From Sphingomonas xinjiangensis (GTDB lineage: Bacteria; Pseudomonadota; Alphaproteobacteria; Sphingomonadales; Sphingomonadaceae), in assembly GCF_014199255.1 (NCBI RefSeq), contig NZ_JACIJF010000001.1:62001-126000 (forward strand): 64,000 nt of DNA, written 5' to 3'. A program made the position numbers and the translations under genes. Numbering within the stretch: the first letter of the stretch is position 1; each line of letters begins with the position of its first letter. This document shows positions 25,065 to 34,121 of the stretch, in pieces. The notes below the pieces were generated by a model. It did no database searches and was not told the DNA's origin. It was given only the letters and a program-made list of their open reading frames with translations.

Positions 25065-27392
25065 ATGGACGACCTGCTTCAGGAATTCATTGCCGAAACG
25101 CGCGAAACGCTGGAGGCGTTGTCGGGTGAGATCGTCGCCTGGGAGGCGCATCCGGAGGATAGCGCCCGGTTGGATGCGATCTTCCGCTTCGTCCACACGG
25201 TGAAGGGGAGCTGCGGCTTTCTAGACCTGCCGCGGCTGGGGCGGCTGAGCCATGCCGCCGAAGATGTGCTGGCGCAGGTCCGCGCAGGTGACCGCGCGCC
25301 CGACCGCGCGCTGGTGAACGCCGTGCTGTCGGTGGTGGACCGGATCGGCGAACTGGTCGAGGCGATCGAATCGGGCGCAAGCCTGGAGGCCAATGGCGAC
25401 GAATTGCTGATCGCGGCGCTTGCCGAGGGCACGCAGGAAGTGGCGCAGGCGAGCGGTCCGGCTGCCCAGCGCAGCGCGGCGCGTAGTGTACGGCTGAACG
25501 TCGACCTGCTCGACCGGATGATGTCGGGCATGTCCGACATGGTGCTGGCGCGCAACGAGCTCGCGCGCCGGCTGCGCAACGGTGACATCGATCCCGCGAT
25601 CGAGGCCGCGCTGGAGCGGCTGTCGATGACCGTCGGCGAGATGCGGGACACGGTCACGCGCACCCGCATGCAGAAGATCGACGCGCTGTTCTCCGCGCTG
25701 CCGCGCATGGTGCGCGACACTGCGGCCGGGCTGAGCAAGTCAGTGATGCTGCACATCGACGGGTCGGACGTCGAACTCGACCGCGAGATGATCGAAGTGA
25801 TGCGCGACCCGCTGGTCCACATCATCCGCAACTCGATCGACCACGGCATCGAGGCGCCGCAGCAGCGCCGTGCCGCGGGCAAGCGCGAGAACGGGCGGCT
25901 GAGCGTCTCGGCGCGCCAATCGGGCAACCAGATCATCGTCGAGATCGCCGATGACGGGCGGGGCATCGACACCGAAAAGCTGATTGCCAAGCTGGTGGCG
26001 AGCGGACGCGACGAGCAGCAGCTGCGGCGCGTGTCCGACCGCGCCAAGCTGGGGCTGATCTTCGAGCCGGGACTGTCGAGCAAGGACGAAGTCACCGAGG
26101 TATCGGGGCGCGGCGTCGGCATGGACGTGGTGCGTGCGGCCATCGAGCAGATCGGCGGCCGCATCGAACTGGACAGCGTTGCCGGCAAGGGGCTGCGCAT
26201 CACCATCCATGTGCCACTGACGCTGTCGATCATCTCGGCCATCGTCGTGGGCGTGGGCAGCCAGCGCTTCGCGATCTCACGCCAGGCGATCGAGGAGATC
26301 GTGACCGAGCGGAGCGACGCGATCCGCATCGACACGCTGGGCAGCACGCGCATTGCCACCGTGCGCGACCGACGGATGCCGCTGGTCGATCTTTCCGGGT
26401 TGCTGGGCATCGAGCAGGGGCAGAGCGATGGCGGGCGGATGCTGGCGATCGTGAGCGTGAGCGATGGCAGCTATGCGCTGGCCGTCGACACGGTGCTGGA
26501 CAATGAGGAACTGGTGGTGAAGCCCGCCTCGCCCGCGGTGATGTCGACCGGGGTGTATGCCGGGCAGACGCTGCCCGACAGCGGGCTGCCGATGCTGATG
26601 CTGGATTGCGCGGGCATGGCGCACGTCGCCGGACTGGATTTCAGCCGCGAGGCCGTCGAGGCGTTCGAGGAAGAAGCGCAGGCGGTGGAGCCGAGCGGAT
26701 TGCCGGCGCTGTTGTTCGTCGACCTGGACGGCGCCCGGCGCGCGGTGCCGCTGGCGGCGGTGGACCGCGTGGAGCAGGTCGACGGAATGGCGGTGCGCTA
26801 TGCCGCGGGCCGGTTCCGGGTGACCATCGACGGGCGAATACTGCCGCTTGCCGCACAAGGCGCACTGGATGGCCGCGAGCGGCTGAGCGTGCTGCGGCTC
26901 AAGGATGGCGACAACGAAGTGAGCTACGCCATCGACGAGGCGCTGGATATCATCCTGTTGCCTGAAGACATGGTGCCGGCACGCGAGCCCGGGCCGGTAG
27001 CGGGCCTGGCGCTGGTCGAGGGCGAGCAGATCGAGCTGCTCGATATCCTCTGGGTGTTCGACGAGCATGCCGATCGTGGCGGGAATGACGGGGCGGACGC
27101 GCCCTTGTGCCTGATCGCGGGGGATAGCGACGGATGGATGACCTCGTTCGTGCGGCCGTTGCTGGAGACGGCGGGCTACCGCGTCGTCACGGCGCTGGCG
27201 CCTGGCGAAGCGCCGGCGGTGGTATTGACGCCCGAAGAGGGGGCGCCGGCAGAAACAGCCAAGGCGCCGCTGGTGCGGCTGCGCCGGCGCCGCGCGGCGT
27301 CTGGAGCGAATGACGACAGTGTCTATCGGTACGACCGTGCCGGCCTGCTCTGCGCGATGGAGGCCCGCATGGCGGGCGGAAGGCTTAACTGA
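25065..27392 (+). CDS. cheA: Chemotaxis histidine kinase CheA
   Basis: 775 residues. HPt domain with phospho-histidine His44 in FVHTVKGSCGF, then directly a dimerisation domain, an ATPase domain with IRNSIDHGIE and DDGRGID motifs and a CheW-like domain. No CheY/CheB-binding P2 domain is apparent. A second CheW-like segment and a short receiver-like tail (LCLIAGDSDGWMTSFVRPLLETAGYRV to RYDRAGLL) follow; the tail lacks the phospho-acceptor. The ATG at 25065 starts at the HPt domain; an earlier in-frame start at 25041 is less likely. It heads the cheAWYBR cluster. Confidence 0.93.
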   Translation: MDDLLQEFIAETRETLEALSGEIVAWEAHPEDSARLDAIFRFVHTVKGSCGFLDLPRLGRLSHAAEDVLAQVRAGDRAPDRALVNAVLSVVDRIGELVEAIESGASLEANGDELLIAALAEGTQEVAQASGPAAQRSAARSVRLNVDLLDRMMSGMSDMVLARNELARRLRNGDIDPAIEAALERLSMTVGEMRDTVTRTRMQKIDALFSALPRMVRDTAAGLSKSVMLHIDGSDVELDREMIEVMRDPLVHIIRNSIDHGIEAPQQRRAAGKRENGRLSVSARQSGNQIIVEIADDGRGIDTEKLIAKLVASGRDEQQLRRVSDRAKLGLIFEPGLSSKDEVTEVSGRGVGMDVVRAAIEQIGGRIELDSVAGKGLRITIHVPLTLSIISAIVVGVGSQRFAISRQAIEEIVTERSDAIRIDTLGSTRIATVRDRRMPLVDLSGLLGIEQGQSDGGRMLAIVSVSDGSYALAVDTVLDNEELVVKPASPAVMSTGVYAGQTLPDSGLPMLMLDCAGMAHVAGLDFSREAVEAFEEEAQAVEPSGLPALLFVDLDGARRAVPLAAVDRVEQVDGMAVRYAAGRFRVTIDGRILPLAAQGALDGRERLSVLRLKDGDNEVSYAIDEALDIILLPEDMVPAREPGPVAGLALVEGEQIELLDILWVFDEHADRGGNDGADAPLCLIAGDSDGWMTSFVRPLLETAGYRVVTALAPGEAPAVVLTPEEGAPAETAKAPLVRLRRRRAASGANDDSVYRYDRAGLLCAMEARMAGGRLN

Positions 27393-27817
27393 TGTCGAAC
27401 CTGTACCTGATCGCCCATATCGCCGGGCGGGTCGTCGCGATCGATTCCGACCAAGTGGAATCGGTGGTGGACATCGGCGAAGTGACTGCGGTGCCGCGCG
27501 CGTCGCGCCATGTCCGTGGGCTGGCGGCGCTGCGCAGCCGCGTGGTGACGGTGGTCGATACCCAGTCGGCGCTGGGCCATGCGGAACGATCCTCGGGAAG
27601 CCGGGCGGTCATCACGCAGGTGGAGGGGCATCATTACGCGCTGCTGGTCGACCAGCTGGACGATGTCGCGCCGTTCGAGCTGCGGCCACTTGGCGGCGGC
27701 GTGGCGCTGGACGCGGCGTGGCGCGCTGCGGGCCGGGGCATCGTCGAGCGCGACGGGGAGCCGATCCTGGCGATCGACCTTGCCGCGCTGGTGCCCGGCC
27801 AGGCGAGCACGCACTGA
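27392..27817 (+). CDS. cheW: Chemotaxis coupling protein CheW
   Basis: 141 residues, a single CheW beta-barrel domain with the motif VRGLAALRSRVVTVVDT. It links CheA to receptors. The ATG shares one base with the cheA stop (TGATG), so translation is coupled. Confidence 0.9.
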   Translation: MSNLYLIAHIAGRVVAIDSDQVESVVDIGEVTAVPRASRHVRGLAALRSRVVTVVDTQSALGHAERSSGSRAVITQVEGHHYALLVDQLDDVAPFELRPLGGGVALDAAWRAAGRGIVERDGEPILAIDLAALVPGQASTH

Positions 27818-27901
27818 AGTTTTTTGCGGCGCAACCGGCGCTTACCCGGCCACTGCCGCTATGATTAGATGATACACCTGTAAACCGGGGAACAGGGAAA
27901 C

Positions 27902-28267
27902 ATGAAGACTTGTCTCGTCGTCGATGACTCCAAGGTTATACGCAAGGTCGCGCGGCACATCCTCGAGACGCTGAACTTCGAGGTGCGCGAGGCCGGCGAC
28001 GGCCGCGAGGCGCTGGATGCGTGCCTCGATACGCCGCCCGACGTGATCCTGCTCGACTGGAACATGCCGGTGATGAGCGGCATGGATTTTCTGCGCGCGC
28101 TCAAGGACTCCGACATCGCGCAGCGGCCCAAGGTGGTGTTCTGCACCACCGAGAACGGCATGGCCTATATCCGCGCCGCCATCGAAGCGGGTGCCGACGA
28201 ATATGTGATGAAGCCGTTCGATCGCGAGACGCTGGAAAGCAAGCTTCAGATCGTCGGCGTCGCCTGA
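27902..28267 (+). CDS. cheY: Single-domain response regulator, CheY type
   Basis: 121 residues. Acidic pocket Asp8-Asp9, phospho-acceptor Asp52 in LLDWNMP, the Thr at 82-83 and Lys104 in KPF are all present. No output domain. It lies between cheW and cheB, so it is likely phosphorylated by the CheA encoded here; with no flagellar genes in the window, its target may be motility or another system. Confidence 0.93.
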   Translation: MKTCLVVDDSKVIRKVARHILETLNFEVREAGDGREALDACLDTPPDVILLDWNMPVMSGMDFLRALKDSDIAQRPKVVFCTTENGMAYIRAAIEAGADEYVMKPFDRETLESKLQIVGVA

Positions 28268-28288
28268 TCCGGCCGAAGCGAGCCTGAG

Positions 28289-29365
28289 GTGGCGTTCAGT
28301 CCCCGCCTGGCCAAGGGGCAGAAGCCGGGCGGTTCCCTGGGGCCTGCCCAGGTGCTGATCGTCGACGATTCGCTGGTGGCGCGTTCGGTGCTGGGCCGCA
28401 TGGTGGCGGGCACCGGACGGTTCGAAGTCGCCGCAGCGCTGAGCAATGTTCCGGCCGCGCTGGATTTCCTCAAGGCGAACCGCGTCGACGTGATCCTGCT
28501 CGACATAGAAATGCCCGGCATCGACGGACTGACCGCGCTGCCCGACATGCTACAGGCAGGTGGCAGCGCCAAGGTGCTGATCGTGTCGTCTTCCGCCGAC
28601 GAGGGCGCTGCAGCTTCGGTGCAGGCGCTGGCGCTGGGTGCTGCCGACACGCTGGTGAAGCCGGGTATCGGCGCGTTCGGCGGGCGCTTTGCCGAAGTGC
28701 TGAGCGAGCGGCTGACTCGGTTGCTGGGCGGACAGGCCGATCTCGCCCCGCATGGCGGCCGCAGCTTCGGACCATTGCCGACGCCAGCCGGCTTCGACAT
28801 TGTGGCGATCGGCGCTTCCACTGGCGGCATTCATGCGCTCGGCCAGCTCTTGCGTGGCATTCCGCAGGATTTCCGCGTGCCCATCCTGGTGACCCAACAC
28901 CTCCCGATATCGTTCATGAGCTATTTCGCCGCGCAGCTGGCGGTGCTTGGCGGTCGCCCCTGCGATGTGGCGACGGACCGGATGCGCGTCCGCCCGGGGC
29001 GGATCGTCATCGCGCCGGGCGATGCCCATATGCGCGTGACGCGCGTGGGAGACGGCGTGGCGATCCGGCTGACCAACGAGAGGGCGCCCAGTGGCTGCAT
29101 GCCCTCGGTCGACCCGATGTTCGAGACGGTAGCCGAGGTGTTCGGCGCGCGGGCGCTGGGCGTGGTCCTGAGTGGCATGGGCCGCGACGGATCCGAAGGT
29201 GCGAAGCTGCTCAGCCAGAGCGGCAGCCGGATATTCGTCCAGGATCGTGAAACGTCGGTGGTGTGGGGCATGCCCGGAGCCGTCGCAAAGGCTGGGCTTG
29301 CCACAGCAGTGTTGCCGCCCGAGGAAATCGGGCGATTGATCGCACGCGGGGAGCATTGCGCATGA
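28289..29365 (+). CDS. cheB: Chemotaxis protein-glutamate methylesterase CheB
   Basis: 358 residues: receiver domain with acceptor Asp72 (LLDIEMPG), then a methylesterase domain with catalytic Ser177 (GASTGG), His204 (TQHLP) and Asp300 (GMGRDG). It removes methyl groups from receptor glutamates and so drives adaptation with CheR. Start is GTG at 28289 with a weak ribosome site. Overlaps cheR by ATGA. Confidence 0.93.
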   Translation: MAFSPRLAKGQKPGGSLGPAQVLIVDDSLVARSVLGRMVAGTGRFEVAAALSNVPAALDFLKANRVDVILLDIEMPGIDGLTALPDMLQAGGSAKVLIVSSSADEGAAASVQALALGAADTLVKPGIGAFGGRFAEVLSERLTRLLGGQADLAPHGGRSFGPLPTPAGFDIVAIGASTGGIHALGQLLRGIPQDFRVPILVTQHLPISFMSYFAAQLAVLGGRPCDVATDRMRVRPGRIVIAPGDAHMRVTRVGDGVAIRLTNERAPSGCMPSVDPMFETVAEVFGARALGVVLSGMGRDGSEGAKLLSQSGSRIFVQDRETSVVWGMPGAVAKAGLATAVLPPEEIGRLIARGEHCA

Positions 29366-30228
29366 GAGCGACGCTGACTCCCTCCGCCAGCGGTTCATCG
29401 AGCGCGATGAACATGATCGCCGCGCTGCTCGAACAACGTGCCGGACAGCAGATAGCGGCCAACCGGGCCTGGCGGATCGAGACGGCGCTCAAGCCGCTCT
29501 TGCGGGTGCGCGGATTAAAGACGCTCGACGAACTGGTGGCGCAGTTGAGCGCATCGCGCACCGGTGAGCTGGGCGACCAGGTTGTCGACGCACTGCTCAA
29601 CCAGGAGACCAGCTTCTTCCGTGACGCGATGGTCCTCGACACGGTTTCGGAGGCGATACGGGCGATCCAGGCAGCCAATCCAGAGCGCCGGGTGCGGATA
29701 TGGTCGGCAGGGTGCTCGACGGGCCAGGAGCCGCTGAGCCTGGCTATGCTGCTGACCGAGAAAGGCATGATGCAGGACGCGCTTGCTCCGGAAATCGTCG
29801 CGACGGACATATCGCCTGCCGCGCTGAACCGCGCGCGCGCCGGACGTTATTCGCAGTTCGAGATCCAGCGCGGACTGCCAGTCCGCCGCATGGTGACGTG
29901 GTTCGAGAGCATCGGAGGCGATTGGGTCGCCAAGCCCGAATTGGTGCGACGCGTCCAGTTTCGCCAGCACAATCTGACAAGCGATTGCGCACCCGCTGGC
30001 CGGTTCGACTTGATCCTGTGCCGCAATGTCATGCTGTATTTCTCGCCGACGGTACGGCGCCAGGTGTTCGACATCCTCTCCAGCGCGGTGCGTCCGGGCG
30101 GCCTGCTGGTGCTCGGCGCCGGGGAAACGGTGATCGACCTTACCGAGCATTTCAACCCGAGCGAACAGTTCCGCGGCTTCTATGCCGCGGCGGATGGGGC
30201 GACGCCCACCTTGACGACTGCCCGCTGA
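29362..30228 (+). CDS. cheR: Chemotaxis protein methyltransferase CheR
   Basis: 288 residues. N-terminal helical domain, then a SAM-dependent methyltransferase domain with IWSAGCSTGQEPLSLAM, the ATDISPAAL segment and the DLILCRNVMLYF motif. The start at 29362 overlaps the cheB stop; the reading frame extends further upstream inside cheB but that part is not CheR-like. It methylates receptors, and its probable substrate is the receptor gene at 56390 or genes elsewhere. Confidence 0.93.
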   Translation: MRATLTPSASGSSSAMNMIAALLEQRAGQQIAANRAWRIETALKPLLRVRGLKTLDELVAQLSASRTGELGDQVVDALLNQETSFFRDAMVLDTVSEAIRAIQAANPERRVRIWSAGCSTGQEPLSLAMLLTEKGMMQDALAPEIVATDISPAALNRARAGRYSQFEIQRGLPVRRMVTWFESIGGDWVAKPELVRRVQFRQHNLTSDCAPAGRFDLILCRNVMLYFSPTVRRQVFDILSSAVRPGGLLVLGAGETVIDLTEHFNPSEQFRGFYAAADGATPTLTTAR

Positions 30229-30271
30229 TCCTTGCTTGCGGCGTGCCCCGTGGCGGCTCTACCATCGCGCC

Positions 30272-30973
30272 ATGCTTAGCGGTCTTCCCATCGACGAGGC
30301 GCCGTCGCCCAATTTCGACGCGCGTTTGCTGCCGGTCACGATGATCGTGCTGCACTATACCGGCATGGAGAGTGGTGCTGCGGCAGTCGCGCGTCTGCGC
30401 GATCCCGAAGCCAAGGTGTCCGCCCATTATCTGGTGGAGGAGGACGGATCGATCCTGCGCATGGTCGACGAGGACAAGCGCGCCTGGCACGCCGGGCGAT
30501 CGCACTGGCGCGGGATCAAGGATGTGAATTCGGCCTCAATCGGCATCGAGATCGTCAACCCGGGCCATGAATTCGGCTATCGCCCGTTCACCGACGCGCA
30601 GATGAGCTCGCTCATCCCGCTGGTTGCCGACATAAAGGATCGACACCAGATCACCCGCGGCAATGTCGTTGGCCATTCGGATATCGCCCCTGCCCGCAAA
30701 CAGGACCCGGGCGAGCTGTTCAACTGGCATGCGCTGGCCCGATTGCGCCTGGCATTGCCGCGCCCGACGAAGAATCTGGTCGATCCGGGCTGGCCGGACG
30801 CAGGGTTCATGCTGGCGCTCGAGCGGTTCGGCTATGATGTGAGCGATGCCACGGCGGCGGTGACCGCATTTCAGCGACGCTTTCGCCCCGAGATGATCGA
30901 CGGCGAGATCGACATGGAATGCCGCTGCCTGTTGCTGGCGCTGCTGTTGCCCAAGCCGCAAGGCGACGACTGA
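30272..30973 (+). CDS. N-acetylmuramoyl-L-alanine amidase (AmpD type)
   Basis: 233 residues. An amidase_2 domain with the zinc-ligand regions VLHYTGM, AHYLVEEDG and GHSDIAPARKQDPG, followed by a C-terminal peptidoglycan-binding-like helix bundle (FMLALERFGYDV to FQRRFRP). No signal peptide is seen, so it is likely a cytosolic recycling enzyme that cleaves anhydro-muropeptides, though the binding domain is more typical of AmiD. A typical AmpD lacks the extra domain. Confidence 0.9.
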   Translation: MLSGLPIDEAPSPNFDARLLPVTMIVLHYTGMESGAAAVARLRDPEAKVSAHYLVEEDGSILRMVDEDKRAWHAGRSHWRGIKDVNSASIGIEIVNPGHEFGYRPFTDAQMSSLIPLVADIKDRHQITRGNVVGHSDIAPARKQDPGELFNWHALARLRLALPRPTKNLVDPGWPDAGFMLALERFGYDVSDATAAVTAFQRRFRPEMIDGEIDMECRCLLLALLLPKPQGDD

Positions 30974-31074
30974 GCGTTCGGGAAGAAGGTTTCGCGCCCC
31001 TTAATCATCTTCCGGCATTGTCCTGCCTGTACCATCGCTGTCACGCTCCAGGTTTGAGGGAAGCGGAGAATGAC

Positions 31075-31422
31075 ATGTTGGACAATGGAGGGCTGCGGCG
31101 GCCGGTAACCCTTGGCCCTGTTCGCGTGCGCCTTACTGGTGTGGTGAAGGGGGAGTCCGACCACAATATCGCGTCGGTGAACGCGCCCACGGTGGCCGAA
31201 GCCACCGCTGCACTGCACCGGACGGCGCGCGTAAACGGCGCGGACGCCGTCGTACAAGTCAGTTCGGATCATCGCCGAACGGCATTGGCAACCGGACCTT
31301 TATCGGTCGAGACTTTGGTCGAGGTTCAGGCATGGGGCGTGGCGGTCTCGGAGATGCACGAGATGCTGGATACCCAGCCGGCTGGTGGCGACCACGCGCC
31401 CCCGACCGGACGCAATGCATGA
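31075..31422 (+). CDS. Hypothetical protein, possibly YbjQ-like
   Basis: 115 residues from the ATG at 31075, with GGAG seven bases upstream. The stretch GVVKGESDHNIASVNAPTVAEATAALHRTARVNGADAVVQV has the look of a small alpha/beta oligomer-forming domain such as YbjQ, but the match is weak. The frame is open further upstream without a good start. It ends 67 bases before the RNase P RNA. Confidence 0.55.
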   Translation: MLDNGGLRRPVTLGPVRVRLTGVVKGESDHNIASVNAPTVAEATAALHRTARVNGADAVVQVSSDHRRTALATGPLSVETLVEVQAWGVAVSEMHEMLDTQPAGGDHAPPTGRNA

Positions 31423-31488
31423 CGCCGTTGTTTCGCGGAGTGGCGGTTTAGGCTTCCATCCTTCGTGCTTCCCGCTATCAGCGCTCCG

Positions 31489-31861
31489 GTCAGAGGGTTG
31501 GGCGGCCGCGTTGGCACCGCAAGGTGTCACCGAGGAAAGTCCGGGCTCCACGGAACAACGGTGCCGGGTAACGCCCGGCGGGGGCGACCCCAGGGAAAGT
31601 GCCACAGAGAGCAGACCGCCCACTGCCGGAGACGGTAAGGGTAAGGGTGAAAGGGTGCGGCAAAAGCGCACCGCGCGACCGGTAACGGAAGCGGCATGGT
31701 AAACCCCACCGGGAGCAAGACCGAATAGGGACGGCACATGCGCCTCGTTCCGGCGCGTCGTCCGGGTTGGTTGCTGGAGCGGCGGAGCGATCCGTCGCCT
31801 AGAGGAATGGTCGCACAGCCCCTTCGGGGGTGGACAGAACCCGGCTTATAGACCCTCTGGC
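31489..31861 (+). ncRNA. rnpB: RNase P RNA component, class A
   Basis: The 5' arm GTCAGAGGGT (31489-31498) pairs with the 3' arm ACCCTCTGGC (31852-31861) to form P1. The universally conserved GAGGAAAGTCCGGGCTCC begins near 31531, and the matching CAGAACCCGGCTTATAG is near 31835. It processes tRNA 5' ends. Length about 373 bases fits alphaproteobacteria. Confidence 0.95.
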
Positions 31862-31939
31862 TTTTCTTTCTGGAGCTTCCCGTCCGGAAGGAGAGGCGCC
31901 TAGCCTTTCAGGGCTCGCGCTCCTATCTGCCTCAAACCT

Positions 31940-32476
31940 ATGGCAAGACATACCCGATCCAGTGACTGGGGCTTTCCGCGCTGGCGCCCTTATGGTGCCG
32001 AACGCGAGGCTGTGAAGGTGCGCCTGTGCGACCGGCATGGCTGCGAGGCACCCGGCGACCGGCCTGCGCCCAAGTCGCCCAACAATCCCGAGCGCTGGTA
32101 TTTCTGCGAGACGCACGCCGCAGAGTACAATCGCAACTGGAATTATTTCGAAGGGTTGGATGCGGAGGAAGCCGCCCGGCGCGAAGCCGATGAACGGCGC
32201 GACGCGAGCGGCTACACCGAATCGCGGCATAATGGCTGGGCTGGGCCCGGCGACGGCAGCCGCTCGCGCGACGAGATGCGGGCGCTCGAGGTCCTCGGCC
32301 TGGAAGTGGACGCCGAGTTCGAGGCGGTCCGCATGGCCTGGCGGCGGCTGGCCAAGTCCAATCATCCCGACGTGAAGCCGAACGACGCCGAGGCCGCAAA
32401 GCGGTTCCAGGCGATCCAGGCGGCCTATGAAGTGCTGAAGACCGCCGAGGAGCGCCGGATTTGGAAGCCGGATTGA
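31940..32476 (+). CDS. J-domain (DnaJ) protein
   Basis: 178 residues. The J domain is at the C-terminus, about 115-175, with the HPD motif in KSNHPDVKPND, an unusual position because J domains are mostly N-terminal. The N-terminal half holds cysteine and histidine residues (CDRHGCE, CETHAAEY) that may bind a metal. It likely stimulates DnaK for a specific client. Ends overlapping the next gene by 16 bases. Confidence 0.88.
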   Translation: MARHTRSSDWGFPRWRPYGAEREAVKVRLCDRHGCEAPGDRPAPKSPNNPERWYFCETHAAEYNRNWNYFEGLDAEEAARREADERRDASGYTESRHNGWAGPGDGSRSRDEMRALEVLGLEVDAEFEAVRMAWRRLAKSNHPDVKPNDAEAAKRFQAIQAAYEVLKTAEERRIWKPD

Positions 32477-32772
32477 AGACGCTTCGCTCGAACTGGTCGG
32501 ATGCCATCCTGGTCTGCGCCAAATGCTCCAAGAAGCTGGACGGCGGGTTCGGGCCCAAGGGCAAGACGCCGCTCGGCAAGGCGTTGCGCAAACATCTGCA
32601 TTTAAAGAAGGGCCGGCGCGCCGAAGCCGGCATCGTCGAGGTGAGGTGCCTGGGCGTGTGCCCGCGTGGGGCGGTTACGGTGGTGAAAGGCGCGCAGAGC
32701 CGCGAATGGCTGCTGGTGCCTGAGGGCGCAGATCTGGACGCGGTGGCGACGGATCTGGGGCTTGGGGCCTAG
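32461..32772 (+). CDS. (2Fe-2S) ferredoxin-like thioredoxin-fold protein
   Basis: 103 residues. Cysteine pairs CAKC near residue 19 and CLGVCPRGAV near the middle fit the thioredoxin-like 2Fe-2S ferredoxin family. The TTG at 32461 is taken as the start because GAGGAG lies eight bases upstream inside the preceding gene; a second TTG at 32473 is possible. Overlap with the J-domain gene suggests coupled expression. Confidence 0.78.
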   Translation: MEAGLKTLRSNWSDAILVCAKCSKKLDGGFGPKGKTPLGKALRKHLHLKKGRRAEAGIVEVRCLGVCPRGAVTVVKGAQSREWLLVPEGADLDAVATDLGLGA

Positions 32773-32777
32773 CGCGG

Positions 32778-32871
32778 CCCCTTCGTCATCCCGGACTCGA
32801 GCCAGAATCCCGCTTTCTCCACCAGCGCCCGCAACCGACACCCCGGCTCAGGGCCCAGGGTGACGAAGGGG
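32778..32871. repeat. Intergenic inverted-repeat element
   Basis: CCCCTTCGTCA (32778-32788) and TGACGAAGGGG (32861-32871) are exact 11-base inverted arms around a less ordered core beginning TCCCGGACTCGAGCC. A similar start, CGTCATCCC, recurs at 33338. This resembles small palindromic dispersed repeats in sphingomonad genomes. Confidence 0.5.
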
Positions 32872-32895
32872 GAGAATGACTCGTCGTCGCCCCAA

Positions 32896-33303
32896 TCAGT
32901 CGGCGTAGCGCGTGGCGGTTTCGCGGATCAGGGCGATCATGTTGGGAATGCCCTGGGTCCGGTTCGAGCTGAGCTGGCTGCGTAGATCGAAGGGGGCGAG
33001 CGCGGCTTCGATGTCGGTCGACAGGATGTCGCCTGGTGCGCGATCCTGCACGGCGAGCAGCACGAGCGCGATGATCCCCTTGGTGATCGCCGCGTTCGAA
33101 TCGGCGAGGAAATGGAGCGCGCCGTCCTCGCGCCGCATCGGGTAAACCCAGACCGATGCCGAACAGCCGCGGACAAGGGTGGCGTCCGTCTTGAGCGGAT
33201 CGGGCATCGGCTCCAGTGCGCGGCCCAGATCGATCAGCAGGCGATAGCGGTCGTCCGCGTCGAGGAATTCATATTCGTCTTGAAGATCGGCGAGGCTGGT
33301 CAT
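32896..33303 (-). CDS. sufE: SufE family sulfur-transfer protein
   Basis: 135 residues from the ATG at 33303. The catalytic cysteine is Cys47 in VRGCSASVWV, followed by the acidic-hydrophobic DSNAAITKGI segment. SufE accepts persulfide from SufS for Fe-S cluster assembly. The suf genes are not adjacent. The conserved SNRTQGI segment near the C-terminus is present. Confidence 0.92.
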   Translation of the reverse strand: MTSLADLQDEYEFLDADDRYRLLIDLGRALEPMPDPLKTDATLVRGCSASVWVYPMRREDGALHFLADSNAAITKGIIALVLLAVQDRAPGDILSTDIEAALAPFDLRSQLSSNRTQGIPNMIALIRETATRYAD

Positions 33304-33413
33304 GCCGGCGCTATAGCGGCCCTCGCTTCGTGCCGTCATCCCCGCCGAGGCGGGATCCGGAAATTACTGGCCGAGCGGCGATACGGCTCCGGACCCTTGC
33401 CAAGCGGGTGCAG

Positions 33414-33662
33414 TCAGAGGTCCACGCCGGCGGCGATCGCCTCGAGCTTGCGGATGCGTTCCTTGAGGTCCGCCATTTCGATGCGAGCGCCAGCGGAGGG
33501 CTGGGCAGGGGCTGCGTCGAGCGGCTGGGCGCCGCGGCCGAGTTCCTGCTGCTTCAGCGTCAGCCAACCGCGCCAGCCCGAAAGCCCGGCGGCGGTGACC
33601 ATGGCCAGGCCGGCGAGGCCCGATACGGCACAGGTGATGTAGAGTTCGGGATCGTGGGGCAC
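33414..33662 (-). CDS. Small membrane protein at the end of the psp operon
   Basis: 82 residues from a GTG at 33662, with GGGAGG six bases upstream. An N-terminal membrane helix (CAVSGLAGLAMVTAAG) is followed by an amphipathic helix ending ADLKERIRKLEAIAAG. It lacks the full shared tail of its neighbours but keeps the RIRKLE part. Probably the last gene of the expanded psp operon. Confidence 0.68.
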   Translation of the reverse strand: MPHDPELYITCAVSGLAGLAMVTAAGLSGWRGWLTLKQQELGRGAQPLDAAPAQPSAGARIEMADLKERIRKLEAIAAGVDL

Positions 33663-33677
33663 GTCATGCCTCCCTAG

Positions 33678-33953
33678 TCAGGCGTTGTTCTTGGTACGCA
33701 GCGCCTCGATCTCGCGGTCGAGCCGGGTGCTGCTGGTCTCGTTGTCGGTGATGACGCGTTCGAGCACCTGCACGCGGTCCTTGAGCGTACGGATCTCGTC
33801 ACGGAGCCGGGCGGTCTCGGCCGCCAGCGCCGGATCGGGGCGGTGGAAAACCTCGTTGCCGTGCCGGTCCTTCGCGATCCCGTGCCGCGCCTTGATCACG
33901 CTGCCGATGGTGACCACGATGATGATCGCGACTACCATTTCGAACGGGTTCAT
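33678..33953 (-). CDS. PspB-like membrane/coiled-coil protein
   Basis: 91 residues from the ATG at 33953. One membrane helix (MVVAIIIVVTIGSVI), a linker ARHGIAKDRHG, and a coiled-coil tail with DRVQVLERVITDN...LDREIEALR. The linker and tail recur in the proteins at 34402 and 34753. Likely sits in the inner membrane with the helix tail in the cytoplasm, like PspB. Function inferred only from location. Confidence 0.8.
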   Translation of the reverse strand: MNPFEMVVAIIIVVTIGSVIKARHGIAKDRHGNEVFHRPDPALAAETARLRDEIRTLKDRVQVLERVITDNETSSTRLDREIEALRTKNNA

Positions 33954-33983
33954 CCCTATACTCCCTGTCTGGTGCAAGCCGCT

Positions 33984-34109
33984 TCATTTGGCCTGTTGCT
34001 GGTCGCGCGCCAAGCGCATTGCGCGGCGAACGGGGCGGTCCCGGGCTTCGGCGAGGGCAACAGCGCCCCCGCACAGTGCGGTGAGCACTGCGAAAACGGC
34101 AATCATCAT
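33984..34109 (-). CDS. 41-residue membrane peptide in the psp operon
   Basis: Translation gives a start MMIAVFAVLTALCGGAVALAE, which is one hydrophobic helix or a signal peptide, then a basic tail (RDRPVRRAMRLARDQQQAK). AAGGA lies nine bases before the ATG at 34109. It fills the gap between two psp-operon genes on the same strand, has a normal start and stop, and is probably real although too short for usual gene callers. Confidence 0.6.
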   Translation of the reverse strand: MMIAVFAVLTALCGGAVALAEARDRPVRRAMRLARDQQQAK

Positions 34110-34121
34110 GGTGGCTTGTCC

